Positions 9,481 to 18,758 of a DNA stretch of 64,000 nt are shown here, in pieces. The notes under the pieces are model-generated. The model did no database searches and was not told the origin of the DNA. It saw only the letters and a program-made list of their open reading frames with translations. The stretch is from Stenotrophomonas rhizophila (GTDB lineage: Bacteria; Pseudomonadota; Gammaproteobacteria; Xanthomonadales; Xanthomonadaceae), in contig NZ_RJKV01000004.1 of the NCBI RefSeq assembly GCF_003751305.1, forward strand, positions 1 through 64,000, given 5' to 3'. Positions within the stretch are counted from its first letter, which is position 1; every line of letters begins with the position of its first letter. The position numbers were made by a program, and so were the translations under genes.

Positions 9481-10256
9481 GCGTTCGGCTCGACCGTCTT
9501 GCGGGTGCGCTGCCACACCCAGTAACACGGGCCGGACAAGGCATACACCACGCCCACCGCGAACAGCACGCGCGGCAGATCAATGACCATGATCGCGATG
9601 GCGATCGGCACCAGGGCCAGCGCCAGGAACGGCACGCGGTCCGCGCGCGGCCCCCGCTCGCCACTGCCCTTGAAGCTCCAGAAGCGGATCCGGCTCACCA
9701 TCAGCAGCGCCGCCACCAGGGTTACGCCCAGCGCGACATAGCGCAGCTGGTTGCCGTCCCAGCCGAGGTTGCCATCGGCGAAGGCCCAGACGAAGGACAT
9801 CATCAGGCCCGCGGCGGCCGGGCTGGCCAGACCGATGAACCAGCGTTTATCGACCACGCTGACCTGGGTATTGAAACGGGCCAGGCGCAGGGCAGCACAG
9901 GCGGCATACAGGAAGGCGACGGCCCAGCCGACACGGCCCATCACCGGGTCGTCGAACTTCAGCCAGGACAGCGACCAGTGGTACATCACCAGGGCCGGGG
10001 CCATGCCGAAGCTGACCAGATCGGCCAAGGAGTCGTACTGAACGCCGAATTCGCTGCTGGTGCCGGTCAGGCGGGCCACGCGGCCGTCCAGGCCATCCAT
10101 GACCGCGGCGACGAACACGGCGACAGCGGCATTGACGAAGTCGCCATTGGCCGCGGCGATGATCGCGTAGAAGCCGGCGAACAGGCCTGCGGTGGTGAAC
10201 AGGTTGGGCAGCAGGTAAATGCTGCGCGAGCGCGGCGGGGGTTTCATCTGATCCAT
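9477..10256 (-). CDS. pssA: CDP-diacylglycerol-serine O-phosphatidyltransferase PssA
   Basis: Integral membrane enzyme making phosphatidylserine, the precursor of phosphatidylethanolamine. The CDP-alcohol phosphatidyltransferase signature D-G-x2-A-R-x8-G-x3-D-x3-D is complete: D57, G58, A61, R62, G71, D75, D79. Eight or so hydrophobic segments follow through residue 250, and the early IYLLPNLFTTAGLFAGFYAI stretch is typical of the PssA subgroup rather than phosphatidylglycerophosphate synthase. 259 residues is in range. ATG 10256 is used; ATG 10247 is an alternative. It heads the pssA/holD-like/rimI operon. Confidence 0.92.
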   Translation of the reverse strand: MDQMKPPPRSRSIYLLPNLFTTAGLFAGFYAIIAAANGDFVNAAVAVFVAAVMDGLDGRVARLTGTSSEFGVQYDSLADLVSFGMAPALVMYHWSLSWLKFDDPVMGRVGWAVAFLYAACAALRLARFNTQVSVVDKRWFIGLASPAAAGLMMSFVWAFADGNLGWDGNQLRYVALGVTLVAALLMVSRIRFWSFKGSGERGPRADRVPFLALALVPIAIAIMVIDLPRVLFAVGVVYALSGPCYWVWQRTRKTVEPNA

Positions 10257-10329
10257 GCGGGCAGTTTAGCTTGCCAGCAGCGGCCCCGGGGTGCTGCAAT
10301 CGCGGTTCTGCCCCGTTCCCGGAGTTGCC

Positions 10330-10704
10330 ATGCGTGCCCTGTCCCGTCTGAGCGCCCTGCTGCTGCTCGCCAGCGCCACGGCCAGCGCCGGCAACATCTA
10401 TAAGTGGAAAGACGCCAACGGCGTCACCCACTACTCGGAGAAGCCCCCCGCCGGCCAGACGTACGAGGCCCGCCAGGTCGAGAACCGCGACCCGCTCCCG
10501 CGCGAGACGGCAGCCGCCCCGGCAGAGAACAAGGAGTGCACCAGCGCCCGCGGCAACCTCACCCTGCTCAACGGGCCGGGCAAGGTGATGCAGGACACCG
10601 ATGGCGACGGCAAGGCCGATATGACCCTGACCGACGCGCAACGCAGCGCCCAGAAAACCCTGGCCGAGGCCGCCATCCAGGCCTACTGCACGCCCAAGGC
10701 CTGA
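10330..10704 (+). CDS. Secreted DUF4124-domain protein
   Basis: A 124-residue exported protein. Residues 1-20 form a signal peptide (two Arg, then LSALLLLASATASA). This is followed by the DUF4124 hallmark IYKWKDANGVTHYSEKPP around residues 22-39. The rest is polar, with two cysteines and a DTDGDGKAD segment resembling a calcium-binding loop. DUF4124 proteins are common periplasmic or envelope proteins without known biochemical activity. The start at 10330 is fixed by the signal peptide. It stands alone, divergent from pssA and upstream of proS. Confidence 0.85.
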   Translation: MRALSRLSALLLLASATASAGNIYKWKDANGVTHYSEKPPAGQTYEARQVENRDPLPRETAAAPAENKECTSARGNLTLLNGPGKVMQDTDGDGKADMTLTDAQRSAQKTLAEAAIQAYCTPKA

Positions 10705-10802
10705 GCCGCGCAGCCCGGCTGAGGCGCTAAAACCGCCTCCGGCACCCATCGCGGCGGCCGGACTGGCAGAATATCGGCTTCTGCCGTTCAGCGAAGCCGA
10801 CG

Positions 10803-12494
10803 ATGCGCCTCTCCCAGTTCCACCTGCACACCACCAAGGAAACCCCCAGCGACGCGGAGCTGACCAGCCACCGCTTGATGCTGCGCGCGGGCATGATCCG
10901 CAAGCTGGCCTCGGGGCTGTACACCTGGTCGCCGCTGGGCCTGCGCGTGCTGCGCAAGGTCGAGCGCATCGTGCGTGAGGAAATGGAGCGTGCCGGCGCG
11001 GTGGAATTCCAGATTCCGACCATCCAGCCCAAGGAACTGTGGGAAGCCACCGGCCGCTGGGAAAAGTTCGGCCCGCAGCTGCTGAAGATCAAGGATCGCA
11101 AGGAGCAGGTGTTCTGCTACAGCCCGACCGCTGAAGAAGCCGCCGCCGATTTCGCGCGCCAGGAGCTGTCCAGCTACAAGCAGCTGCCGGTCAATTTCTT
11201 CCAGATCCAGACCAAGTTCCGCGATGAGATCCGGCCGCGCTTCGGCGTGATGCGCTCGCGCGAATTCCTGATGAAGGATGCCTATTCCTTCCACCTGCAC
11301 GATGAGTGCCTGGTGCGCGAATACGAGAACATGAAATCGGCCTACAGCCGCATCTTCACCCGCCTGGGTCTGGATTTCCGCATGGTGCAGGCCGACTCCG
11401 GTGCGATCGGGGGTGATGCGTCGCAGGAATTCCACGTGATCGCCGATTCGGGCGAAGACGCACTGGTGTTTTCCACCGGCTCGGATTACGCGGCCAATAT
11501 GGAAGCGGCCATCGCCGCGGCCCCAGGCGAGCGCCCGGCCGCCAGCGAAGCGCTGCGCAGAATCGATACGCCCACGCAGAAAACCTGTGAGGCCGTCGCC
11601 GTCCTGCTCGGCCTGGGGCTGGAGCGCACGGTCAAGTCGATCGCGATCATGAGCGAAGCCGGTTTCGTGCTGGCGCTGGTGCGCGGCGATCACGACGTCA
11701 ATGAAATCAAACTCGGCAAGGTCGCGGGTCTTCAGGGCTACCGCATGGCCAGCGAGGCGGAGATCGCCACGCATCTGGGCAGCGAGCCGGGCTTCCTCGG
11801 CCCGCTCAACCCGGCACAGCCGATCCGCATCGTGGCCGACCGTGACGTCGCCGCGCTGGCCGATTTCGTCATCGGTGCCAATGAAGCCGGTTTCCACATC
11901 GCTGGCGTCAACTGGGGCCGTGACCTGCCCGAGCCGGAGGTAGCGGATATCCGCAACGCCAAGGCCGGTGATCGCGCCGCCGATGGTGGTGAACTGAAAG
12001 TCGCGCGCGGCATCGAAGTCGGCCACGTGTTCCAGCTCGGCCGCCAGTATGCACAAGCGTTGAATGCGACCGTGCTTGACGAGAACGGCAAGGCCGCGGT
12101 GTTGGCGATGGGCTGCTACGGCATCGGCATTTCGCGCATCGTCGCCGCGGCGATCGAACAGAATCACGACGACGTCGGCATTATCTGGCCGGACGCGATG
12201 GCGCCGTGGCAGGTCGTGGTCTGCATGATCAATCCGAAGCAGGACGAGACCGTGTCGTCCACCGCCGCCGAGCTGCTGGCGCAGCTGCAGGCCGCAGGCC
12301 TGGATGTGGCGCTGGATGACCGAGGTCTGCGCCCGGGTGCGATGTTCGCCGACATGGAATTGATCGGCGTACCCCATCGGATCGTGGTGTCCGAACGCGG
12401 CGTCGCCGCCGGGACATTCGAGTACCGCGCGCGCAGCGCGGCCGAAGCGGAGGTCCTCGACCGGGACGCACTGCTGGCGAAATTGACGAAGTGA
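10803..12494 (+). CDS. proS: Prolyl-tRNA synthetase ProS
   Basis: Class II synthetase charging tRNA-Pro. At 563 residues this is the long bacterial type with an inserted YbaK-like editing domain (roughly residues 220-400) between motifs 2 and 3. Motif 2 is visible in [25 protein letters not shown] and motif 3 in [18 protein letters not shown]. The C-terminal 95 residues form the anticodon-binding domain beginning [13 protein letters not shown]. Start, length and domain order are standard. It is followed by a clear rho-independent terminator. Confidence 0.98.
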   Translation: MRLSQFHLHTTKETPSDAELTSHRLMLRAGMIRKLASGLYTWSPLGLRVLRKVERIVREEMERAGAVEFQIPTIQPKELWEATGRWEKFGPQLLKIKDRKEQVFCYSPTAEEAAADFARQELSSYKQLPVNFFQIQTKFRDEIRPRFGVMRSREFLMKDAYSFHLHDECLVREYENMKSAYSRIFTRLGLDFRMVQADSGAIGGDASQEFHVIADSGEDALVFSTGSDYAANMEAAIAAAPGERPAASEALRRIDTPTQKTCEAVAVLLGLGLERTVKSIAIMSEAGFVLALVRGDHDVNEIKLGKVAGLQGYRMASEAEIATHLGSEPGFLGPLNPAQPIRIVADRDVAALADFVIGANEAGFHIAGVNWGRDLPEPEVADIRNAKAGDRAADGGELKVARGIEVGHVFQLGRQYAQALNATVLDENGKAAVLAMGCYGIGISRIVAAAIEQNHDDVGIIWPDAMAPWQVVVCMINPKQDETVSSTAAELLAQLQAAGLDVALDDRGLRPGAMFADMELIGVPHRIVVSERGVAAGTFEYRARSAAEAEVLDRDALLAKLTK

Positions 12495-12499
12495 TGACA

Positions 12500-12527
12500 G
12501 GGCCGGGTGAGATATCCCGGCCTTTTC
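12500..12527 (+). terminator. Rho-independent terminator of proS
   Basis: Inverted repeat GGCCGGG/CCCGGCC around an eight-base loop, followed by TTTT. It starts six bases after the proS stop. Confidence 0.85.
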
Positions 12528-12561
12528 AATGGTGCCGCCGGTTTCAATATGTCCGGCGTGT

Positions 12562-12591
12562 TTGTGCATTTCGCAAAAGAGAATGTATGCT
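12562..12591 (+). promoter_or_regulatory. Possible sigma-70 promoter of the H-NS-like gene
   Basis: TTGTGC at 12562-12567 and TATGCT at 12586-12591 are separated by 18 bases and lie 55 bases before the H-NS-like start codon, in a locally AT-rich stretch. The match to consensus is partial (4/6 for each box). Confidence 0.4.
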
Positions 12592-12646
12592 GTTTCCGAC
12601 GCCAAGGACCGGCTCACCCTGTCCTTAATATATTGCGGAGTAGTAG

Positions 12647-13024
12647 ATGAGTATCGACCTGAGCGGCCTGTCCGCCAAAGAGCTGGGCGCGCTGATCAAG
12701 AACGCCAAGAAGCAGCAGACCATCGTCGCCAAGCGTCCGGCGATCACCAAGGTCCGCGCGCAGCTGACCAAGCTGGCCAAGGCCCAGGGCTATTCGGTGG
12801 AAGAGCTGTTCGGCGGCGCCGCCCCGGCCGCACGTGGCCGTGCCGCGAGCAAGGCAACCAAGGCCCCGGCCAAGGCCGTGCGCAAGCTCGGCAAGGTCGC
12901 CCCGAAGTATCGCAACCCGGCCAACCCGAAGGAAACCTGGACCGGCCGTGGCAAGCAGCCGCGCTGGCTGGCCGCGCATACCGCCAAGGGCAAGAAGGTC
13001 GAAGAGTTCCTGATCAAGAAGTAA
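12647..13024 (+). CDS. H-NS histone-like nucleoid protein
   Basis: A 125-residue basic DNA-binding protein of the H-NS family. The N-terminal half (about 1-57) is the helical oligomerisation region. Residues 58-85 are an Ala/Lys-rich linker. The C terminus has the H-NS DNA-binding core KYRNPANPKETWTGRGKQPRWL, with the AT-hook-like TGRGKQPRWL loop. Xanthomonads carry several such proteins (the Xrv group), which regulate virulence and polysaccharide genes; which paralogue this is cannot be told here. A good GGAG ribosome site lies nine bases before ATG 12647. Confidence 0.88.
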   Translation: MSIDLSGLSAKELGALIKNAKKQQTIVAKRPAITKVRAQLTKLAKAQGYSVEELFGGAAPAARGRAASKATKAPAKAVRKLGKVAPKYRNPANPKETWTGRGKQPRWLAAHTAKGKKVEEFLIKK

Positions 13025-13048
13025 GCCGGTCCGTCACTGCTGCACATC

Positions 13049-13075
13049 AAAACGCCGGCCTCGCGCCGGCGTTTT
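13049..13075. terminator. Bidirectional terminator between the H-NS-like and ThrE-like genes
   Basis: Perfect inverted repeat AACGCCGGC/GCCGGCGTT flanked by an A run on the left and a T run on the right, so it can serve both converging genes. Confidence 0.88.
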
Positions 13076-13111
13076 CGTCCCCGTTGATCGAGTGCGCGGT
13101 GACCGGGGTGG

Positions 13112-14371
13112 TCAGAGATTCTTGCGCGCCGGGATCAGCAGATTGCCGAACAGCAGACCGGCCACCAGCGCCATCACCACGTTGAGCACGGTCATCAGCA
13201 CGGTCTGGCCGGCGCTCATGTCCTGCTGCTGGACCAGGGTCAGCACGCCGCGCAGGCTGGTACTGCCGGGCACCAGCATGATGATGCCCGGCAGGCGGAT
13301 GATCGCGCCCGGGCGCTGCGCCAGCCGACCAAACAGATTGCCGGCGGCGGTCAGCAGCATCGCGGACATGAAAATGCCGGCCGGGATGCCCCACGCCTGT
13401 CCGGCGAATTTCGAGATCGCATAACCGGCAACGGCCGCCGCCATCACCCAGGGGAAATCGCGGCGGTTGGCCTTGAACAACATCGCGAACGCGAACGCGG
13501 CCAGCAGCAACGCGCCCCATTCCACCCAATCGGCCTGCGGCCGCGAGGCGCGGACCAGCGGTTCCAGCCCGACGATGCCCGACAGCGTCACCGCGATCAC
13601 CGCGCCCACCGTCAGTTTCAGGATCGTGGTCACCGCACCGGCAAACCGCGCCGTGCCGGAGACCCAGTGCTGGCTGGCCAGCTCGTTGACCGCATTGGTC
13701 AGCGACATCCCGGGCAGCAGCACCACCAGCGAGGCGATGATCACCGTGTTGAGGTTGAGCGCCCCGATGAAGGAAGCCACCAGCGTCGCCACCGAGCCGG
13801 CCAGCAGCGCCGCCAACGCTTCGTTGGCCTCGCGCGTGGCCGGGCGGCGGTCGGTATACATGCCCATGACGCCGATCAGCAGGCCGATCACGCCGGCGGT
13901 GGCGATGTCCAGCCACGGCAGCTTCCACAGGCCGGCCACGCCTGCCGCGCCAAGGCTGTAAGAAAGAATGGTGCGGATCTTGCCCCAGCGGCCCGGATCC
14001 TTGTCCAGCTGGCGCAGCGCGGTATGGCCCTGCGCGATGCTCATGGTGCCGTTGGCCACCGCATCGGTGATCTGGTCGGCGATGCTGAGTTTATGCAGGT
14101 CGTTCTCGCCCGGTGCCAGGCGGATCACACGGGTGATGTCGGACGAACCGATCGCCTTGGTGGGGTCGCTGAAACTCAGGATCAGGCCGGTCGGGTTCGA
14201 CCACGGCTCGCAATCCAGGTCCAGGCGTTGCGCCAGCGCGACCACGGCCGCCTCCAGCCGCTGCGCGGTGGTGCCATAGCTGTGCAGGCGCCCGGCCATT
14301 TCCGAAACGAAGGCCACGCGCTGTGCGTAGGTGGCCGGTGGTGCAACGATGGTGGGGGCGTCGGCAGACAT
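13112..14371 (-). CDS. ThrE-type threonine/serine exporter family protein
   Basis: A 419-residue inner-membrane protein. The N-terminal 130 residues are soluble and match the ThrE N-terminal domain (LHSYGTTAQRLEAAVVALAQRLDL motif). About ten hydrophobic helices follow, with LLPGMSLTNAVNELASQHWVSGTARFAGA in the first half and IMLVPGSTSLRGVLTLV in the second, both family hallmarks. It likely exports small neutral amino acids, by analogy with ThrE of Corynebacterium. The start at 14371 is chosen because the conserved N-terminal domain begins there. It diverges from the Mla-type operon. Confidence 0.85.
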   Translation of the reverse strand: MSADAPTIVAPPATYAQRVAFVSEMAGRLHSYGTTAQRLEAAVVALAQRLDLDCEPWSNPTGLILSFSDPTKAIGSSDITRVIRLAPGENDLHKLSIADQITDAVANGTMSIAQGHTALRQLDKDPGRWGKIRTILSYSLGAAGVAGLWKLPWLDIATAGVIGLLIGVMGMYTDRRPATREANEALAALLAGSVATLVASFIGALNLNTVIIASLVVLLPGMSLTNAVNELASQHWVSGTARFAGAVTTILKLTVGAVIAVTLSGIVGLEPLVRASRPQADWVEWGALLLAAFAFAMLFKANRRDFPWVMAAAVAGYAISKFAGQAWGIPAGIFMSAMLLTAAGNLFGRLAQRPGAIIRLPGIIMLVPGSTSLRGVLTLVQQQDMSAGQTVLMTVLNVVMALVAGLLFGNLLIPARKNL

Positions 14372-14531
14372 GCGGCGTAGTATTACCCGAACACGCCCCG
14401 GCCTGAAGAATCCCGGTGTCATCGCATCGCGGCATGGCGGCCCGGGTGTTGCCGAGCGACGCGTTCAGCCCCATCCGGCGCATACGCGAGCCATGCACCC
14501 GGACAGGGTATGCTGCGCGCAGGACGCCTAC

Positions 14532-15644
14532 ATGACCTCAGACCAAGCCCCCCATCTCGAGCAGGATGCCCAGGACCCCGGTCTGATCCGGTTGTCTGGC
14601 CATTGGACATTACGCACCGCGCTGGACGCGGCCGAAGTGCTGCGTGGCCTTCCGGAGAAAGTGACCGGTCTGGACGCGAGCGGGATCACCCTGCTCGACT
14701 CGGCCGGCGTGCTGCAGCTGCTGCGTGTAGCGCACCGCGCCGACCTTGGCGAGGACGCCGTGACGTTCCGCGAGGAGCATCGCGCGCTGGTCTCCACCAT
14801 CGAGGAAGTCGCCGACGACCGGCCCAAGGCCAAGCGCGACTTCGGTGTGCTGGCCGCGCTGGAACGGCTCGGTGTCAGCGTGCACGGAATGGGTCACAAC
14901 ATCGTGGCACTGGCCAGTTTCCTGGGCGAGAACCTGGTCAAGGGTGCGCGGTTGATCAAGGAACCGCGCCGATTCCGTCTCACCGCCACGGTCGCCCAGA
15001 TGGAACAGGTCGGCCTGGATGCGGTGCCGCTGGTCGCCCTGCTGTCCTACCTGGTGGGTGCGGTGATCGCCTTCCTCGGCTCCACGATCCTGCGCGACTT
15101 CGGCGCCGAGATCTATGTGGTCGAGCTGGTCAGCATCGCCTTCCTGCGCGAGTTCTCGGTGCTGTTGACCGCGATCGTGCTGGCCGGCCGCACCGCCAGT
15201 GCGTTCACCGCGCAGATCGGTGCGATGAAGGCGCGCGAAGAAATCGATGCAATGAAAACGCTGGGCCTGGACCCGGTCGATCTGCTGGTGCTGCCGCGCT
15301 TGATCGCTCTGCTGATCACCCTGCCGCTGCTCACCTTCATCGCGATGATCGCCGGCCTGGCCGGTGGCATCACGGTGGGCGCGTTCGATCTGGATATCCC
15401 GCCGCAGATGTACATCGCGCGGATGCACGACACCATGGAAGTGCGCAACATGCTGGTGGGCCTGTCCAAGGCGCCTGTGTTCGCGCTGGTGATCGGCCTG
15501 ATCGGCTGCCTGGAAGGCCTGAAGGTGGAAGGCACCGCGCAGTCGGTCGGCGAGCGCACCACTTCCAGCGTAGTGCAGGCGATTTCGCTGGTGATCATCC
15601 TCGACGCGTTCGCCGCGCTGTGGTTCATGAAGATGGGCTGGTAA
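14532..15644 (+). CDS. mlaE: MlaE-family lipid ABC permease with N-terminal STAS domain
   Basis: Permease of an Mce/Mla-type phospholipid transport system in the inner membrane. Residues about 10-105 form a STAS-like domain (LDASGITLLDSAGVLQLLRV), the role filled in E. coli by the separate MlaB protein. Residues about 130-370 are the MlaE permease with five helices and the family block LTAIVLAGRTASAFTAQIGAMKAREEIDAMKTLGL. The product is 370 residues. It is the first gene of a four-gene operon with MlaF-, MlaD- and lipoprotein-like genes, spaced by 0-3 bases or overlapping. The fused layout is common in this protein subfamily. Confidence 0.92.
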   Translation: MTSDQAPHLEQDAQDPGLIRLSGHWTLRTALDAAEVLRGLPEKVTGLDASGITLLDSAGVLQLLRVAHRADLGEDAVTFREEHRALVSTIEEVADDRPKAKRDFGVLAALERLGVSVHGMGHNIVALASFLGENLVKGARLIKEPRRFRLTATVAQMEQVGLDAVPLVALLSYLVGAVIAFLGSTILRDFGAEIYVVELVSIAFLREFSVLLTAIVLAGRTASAFTAQIGAMKAREEIDAMKTLGLDPVDLLVLPRLIALLITLPLLTFIAMIAGLAGGITVGAFDLDIPPQMYIARMHDTMEVRNMLVGLSKAPVFALVIGLIGCLEGLKVEGTAQSVGERTTSSVVQAISLVIILDAFAALWFMKMGW

Positions 15645-15647
15645 CCG

Positions 15648-16478
15648 ATGATCACCGATACCGCCCCCGCCCCGGACCGCGACGACGCCGCCACCGATGA
15701 CGGTGAACTGCTGATCCGCGTGCGCGGGCTGACCAACCGGTTCGGCGCGCAGGTCGTGCACGATGGGCTGGACCTGGATGTGCGCCGTGGCGAGATTCTC
15801 GGCGTGGTCGGCGGCTCGGGTACCGGCAAATCGGTGTTGATGCGCAGCATCCTCGGCCTGCGCACGCCCGATGACGGCCAGATCGAGGTGCTCGGCGTCG
15901 ATGCCCGCTCCAATGACCCGGTCAACCGCCTGCATATCGAACGCAATACCGGCGTGCTGTTCCAGGATGGCGCGCTGTTCTCCTCCCTGACCGTGGGCGA
16001 GAACGTGCAGGTGCCGCTGAAGGAACATCACGGCGAGCTGCCCGAGCGCTGGCATTACGAGCTGGCCCTGCTCAAGGTGAAGCTGGCCGGCCTGCCGGCC
16101 GATGCGATCAACAAGCTGCCCTCGCAGTTGTCCGGCGGCATGCGCAAGCGTGCCGGCCTGGCCCGGGCGCTGGCGCTGGACCCGCCGCTGCTGTTCCTGG
16201 ATGAGCCCACCGCCGGGCTGGACCCGATCGGCGCGGCCGCCTTCGACCGCCTGATCAAGACCCTGCAGGAAGCGCTGGGCCTGACTGTCTTCCTGATCAC
16301 ACACGATCTGGACACGCTGTATGCGATCTGTGACCGGGTGGCGGTGCTGGCTGACAAGAAAGTCATCGCCAATGCCCCGCTGCACGAGATCGAACAACTG
16401 GACCACCCGTGGATCCAGGAGTACTTCCACGGACCGCGCGCGCGTGCTGCGCGCGATGCAAAGCACGAGAGCGAGTAA
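15648..16478 (+). CDS. mlaF: MlaF-like ABC transporter ATP-binding protein
   Basis: The ATPase that powers the Mla-type transporter. In 276 residues it has Walker A GGSGTGKS at 55-62, the ABC signature in QLSGGMRKRAGLARALALDP, and Walker B LLFLDEPTAGLDP. The signature form LSGGM.KRAGLARA is characteristic of the Mce/Mla ATPases. It begins three bases after the permease stop and ends three bases before the MlaD-like gene. The C-terminal 20 residues are basic. Confidence 0.93.
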   Translation: MITDTAPAPDRDDAATDDGELLIRVRGLTNRFGAQVVHDGLDLDVRRGEILGVVGGSGTGKSVLMRSILGLRTPDDGQIEVLGVDARSNDPVNRLHIERNTGVLFQDGALFSSLTVGENVQVPLKEHHGELPERWHYELALLKVKLAGLPADAINKLPSQLSGGMRKRAGLARALALDPPLLFLDEPTAGLDPIGAAAFDRLIKTLQEALGLTVFLITHDLDTLYAICDRVAVLADKKVIANAPLHEIEQLDHPWIQEYFHGPRARAARDAKHESE

Positions 16479-16481
16479 GCC

Positions 16482-17408
16482 ATGGAAACCAAAGCCAATT
16501 ACGTCCTGATCGGCGCCTTCACCCTGATAGTGGGCCTGGCGCTGCTGGCCTTCGGCCTGTGGGCCGCCAAGTACTCCTCCGACCGCACCTGGACCGAGTA
16601 CCGCGTGGTCTTCCGCGAAGCCGTCACCGGCCTGTCGGTGGGCAGCCCGGTGCAATACAACGGCATCGCGGTCGGCTCGATCACCGAGTTGAACCTGGTG
16701 CCGGACGATCCGCGCCAGGTCGTCGCGCGGATCCGCCTGAACTCCAACACCCCGGTCAAGACCGACACCCGCGCCAAGCTGGCGATCACCAGCCTGACCG
16801 GTCCGTCGATCATCCAGCTCAGCGGTGGTACGCCCCAGTCCCCCGCGCTGACCGCGGTCAACAAGGACCCGGCCCCGATCATCCCGACCACCCCGTCGGC
16901 GCTGCAGAACATCACCGATGTTGCCAACCGCATCGTCGAGCGCATGGACCAGGTGCTCAGCGACCGCAACGTGGCCAGCATCAACGCGACCCTGGCCAAT
17001 CTGGAAACCATAAGCGGCGGCCTGGCCGACCGTGACCAGGGCACCCAGGCGCTGCTGCTCAGCGCGCGCGATGCCGCGCGCAGCCTGGATGTCACCCTGA
17101 AGAGCACCAACGGCACCATCCAGCGCCTGGACAAGAACCTGGTGCAGCAGCTGCCGCCAATCCTGGACAAGCTGGAGACCACGCTGAGCAAGCTGGACTC
17201 GGCCGCCGGCAACGCTGACTCGATCCTTGGCGAGAACCGCGCCGCGATCAACAGCTTCGCCAACGATGGCCTGGCCCAGCTCGGCCCGACCCTGACCGAG
17301 CTGCGCGGCCTGATCCGCGACCTGCGCCGGGTCAGCGACCGCCTGGACAACAACCCGGCACGCTACCTGCTCGGCCGTGACGCACCCAAGGAGTTCGAAC
17401 CCAAATGA
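16482..17408 (+). CDS. mlaD: MlaD/MCE-domain lipid-binding protein
   Basis: Substrate-binding component anchored in the inner membrane and facing the periplasm. Residues 8-28 form the single N-terminal membrane helix (LIGAFTLIVGLALLAFGLW). The MCE domain follows at about 38-118 (VTGLSVGSPVQYNGIAVGSI is the family pattern). The remaining 190 residues are largely helical and polar, longer than E. coli MlaD (183 residues) and closer to the single-MCE proteins with helical tails. Its stop overlaps the next gene as ATGA. Confidence 0.93.
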   Translation: METKANYVLIGAFTLIVGLALLAFGLWAAKYSSDRTWTEYRVVFREAVTGLSVGSPVQYNGIAVGSITELNLVPDDPRQVVARIRLNSNTPVKTDTRAKLAITSLTGPSIIQLSGGTPQSPALTAVNKDPAPIIPTTPSALQNITDVANRIVERMDQVLSDRNVASINATLANLETISGGLADRDQGTQALLLSARDAARSLDVTLKSTNGTIQRLDKNLVQQLPPILDKLETTLSKLDSAAGNADSILGENRAAINSFANDGLAQLGPTLTELRGLIRDLRRVSDRLDNNPARYLLGRDAPKEFEPK

Positions 17409-18064
17409 GCCGCCCGACCTTCTTCCGGCCCCTGCTGCCGATCGCCCTGATCGCCGCGCTTGGCGGCTGCTCGCTGCTGGGCAGCAACGAACGCAGTGCG
17501 GTGACCATCTATTCGCCCGTGGTCCGCATCCAAGCTGACCCGAGCTGGCCGACCGTCGACTGGCAGCTGGTACTGGTCAAGCCCAGCGCCGCGCGCGTGG
17601 TCGACAGCCCCCGCATCAACGTGCGCCCGACCCCCTCCGAACTGGAGGTCTACAAGGGCGTGAGCTGGGCCCAGCCGGCCACCGACATGCTCGACGACGC
17701 GCTGGTGCGCGGCTTCGAGGACTCGGGCCGTATCAACGGCGTCGCCCGCGTCACCACCGGCATCCGCGCCGACTACAAACTGGCGATGGACGTGCGTCGC
17801 TTCGAAGCCGACTACCGCGGCCAGGCCACGCCGACCGCGCTGATCGAGGTCAACGCCAAGCTGATTCACGTGATCGACCAGCGCGTGGTCGCCGACCGCA
17901 CCTTCCGCCAGGAAAACCCGGTCGGCAGCACCGAGGTCGCCCAGGTCACCACCGCGCTGGAACAGGGGCTGCAGACGCTGACCACGAACGTGGTGGGCTG
18001 GACGCTGGTGACCGGCGAGCAGGATCACGCCCGCAGCGCGGTTACCCCTGCCCGGGTGCGTTGA
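17405..18064 (+). CDS. ABC-type transport auxiliary lipoprotein (PqiC-like)
   Basis: A 219-residue lipoprotein with a signal sequence ending in the lipobox LGGC (C22). The mature part (YSPVVRIQADPSWPTVDWQLVLVKP onward) matches the ABC-type transport auxiliary component family that includes PqiC/YmbA. Such lipoproteins accompany Mce/Mla-type transporters, probably at the outer membrane end of the path. It overlaps the MlaD-like gene by ATGA, so it belongs to this operon. Its last 23 bases overlap the 3' end of the convergent AlkB-like gene. Confidence 0.88.
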   Translation: MSRPTFFRPLLPIALIAALGGCSLLGSNERSAVTIYSPVVRIQADPSWPTVDWQLVLVKPSAARVVDSPRINVRPTPSELEVYKGVSWAQPATDMLDDALVRGFEDSGRINGVARVTTGIRADYKLAMDVRRFEADYRGQATPTALIEVNAKLIHVIDQRVVADRTFRQENPVGSTEVAQVTTALEQGLQTLTTNVVGWTLVTGEQDHARSAVTPARVR

Positions 18065-18632
18065 TCCAGCGGAACGTGAGATTGAGGCGCTCGGCCAGCG
18101 GCCGGGCGCTCTTGGGCAGGGAATGCTGGTAAAGGCGCTGGGTCTGCCCGCCCATCACCAGCAGATCGCCATGGTCCAGCAGTACCTCGGCCTTCTTCGC
18201 ATGGTCGTCCCGACGCCGCAGCAGGAACCTCCGCGCCGCGCCCAGACTCAGTGACGCGATCACCGGGGCCGGCCCCAGTTCGGGCTCGTTGTCGCTGTGC
18301 CAGCCCATCCCATCATCGCCATCGCGGTAGCGGTTGAGCAGCACGCTGTTGAATGCGTGGCCACAGAAGGTCGCCAGCTGATCGCACAGCGGCAGCAGCG
18401 CCGGATGCCAGGGCTGCGGCACGAACTCGGTACCGGAATAGCGATAGCGCGCGGCCGGGTCGCCCATCCAGCAGCTCAGACGCGGAGAATCGACCTGGCG
18501 GCCGAACATGCGGATCTTGTGGACTTCCCATGGGACGTCGTCGCGGAGCGTGCGCTGGAGGGTGTCGGCGGCGTCACGGGAGAGCCAGTGGCGGTGCCAG
18601 TGCACCTGGGCGTCGGGGAGGTGGAGATCCAT
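18042..18632 (-). CDS. alkB: AlkB-family 2-oxoglutarate/Fe(II) dioxygenase (DNA dealkylation)
   Basis: Oxidative DNA-repair enzyme removing alkyl groups such as 1-methyladenine and 3-methylcytosine. The 196-residue chain shows the iron triad H112-x-D114 (WHSDNE) and H170 (YQHSLPK), and the 2-oxoglutarate arginines R182 and R188 near the C terminus. The pattern around WHSDNEPELG..PVIASLSLGAARRF is closer to the ALKBH2/3-like subgroup than to E. coli AlkB. The 3' end overlaps the lipoprotein gene by 23 bases, tail to tail. No adaptive-response gene (ada, alkA) is adjacent. Confidence 0.92.
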   Translation of the reverse strand: MDLHLPDAQVHWHRHWLSRDAADTLQRTLRDDVPWEVHKIRMFGRQVDSPRLSCWMGDPAARYRYSGTEFVPQPWHPALLPLCDQLATFCGHAFNSVLLNRYRDGDDGMGWHSDNEPELGPAPVIASLSLGAARRFLLRRRDDHAKKAEVLLDHGDLLVMGGQTQRLYQHSLPKSARPLAERLNLTFRWINAPGQG

Positions 18633-18758
18633 GGGGTGACGCTAGCACGCGGGGATTTGCCCGTGCGCAGGCAAACCCCGAGAATGGCGACCAACCCGTT
18701 GTACCGCTGGAGCCTGCATGCCTGCTGTTGTTTTCCCCTCGATCGAGGTCCGTCGCGC

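Noticed and set aside
18297-18758. Upstream extension of the GH99/RgpF-like frame
   Set aside because: The extension overlaps alkB on the other strand and its protein is unlike the family; the GTG at 18759 has a ribosome site.
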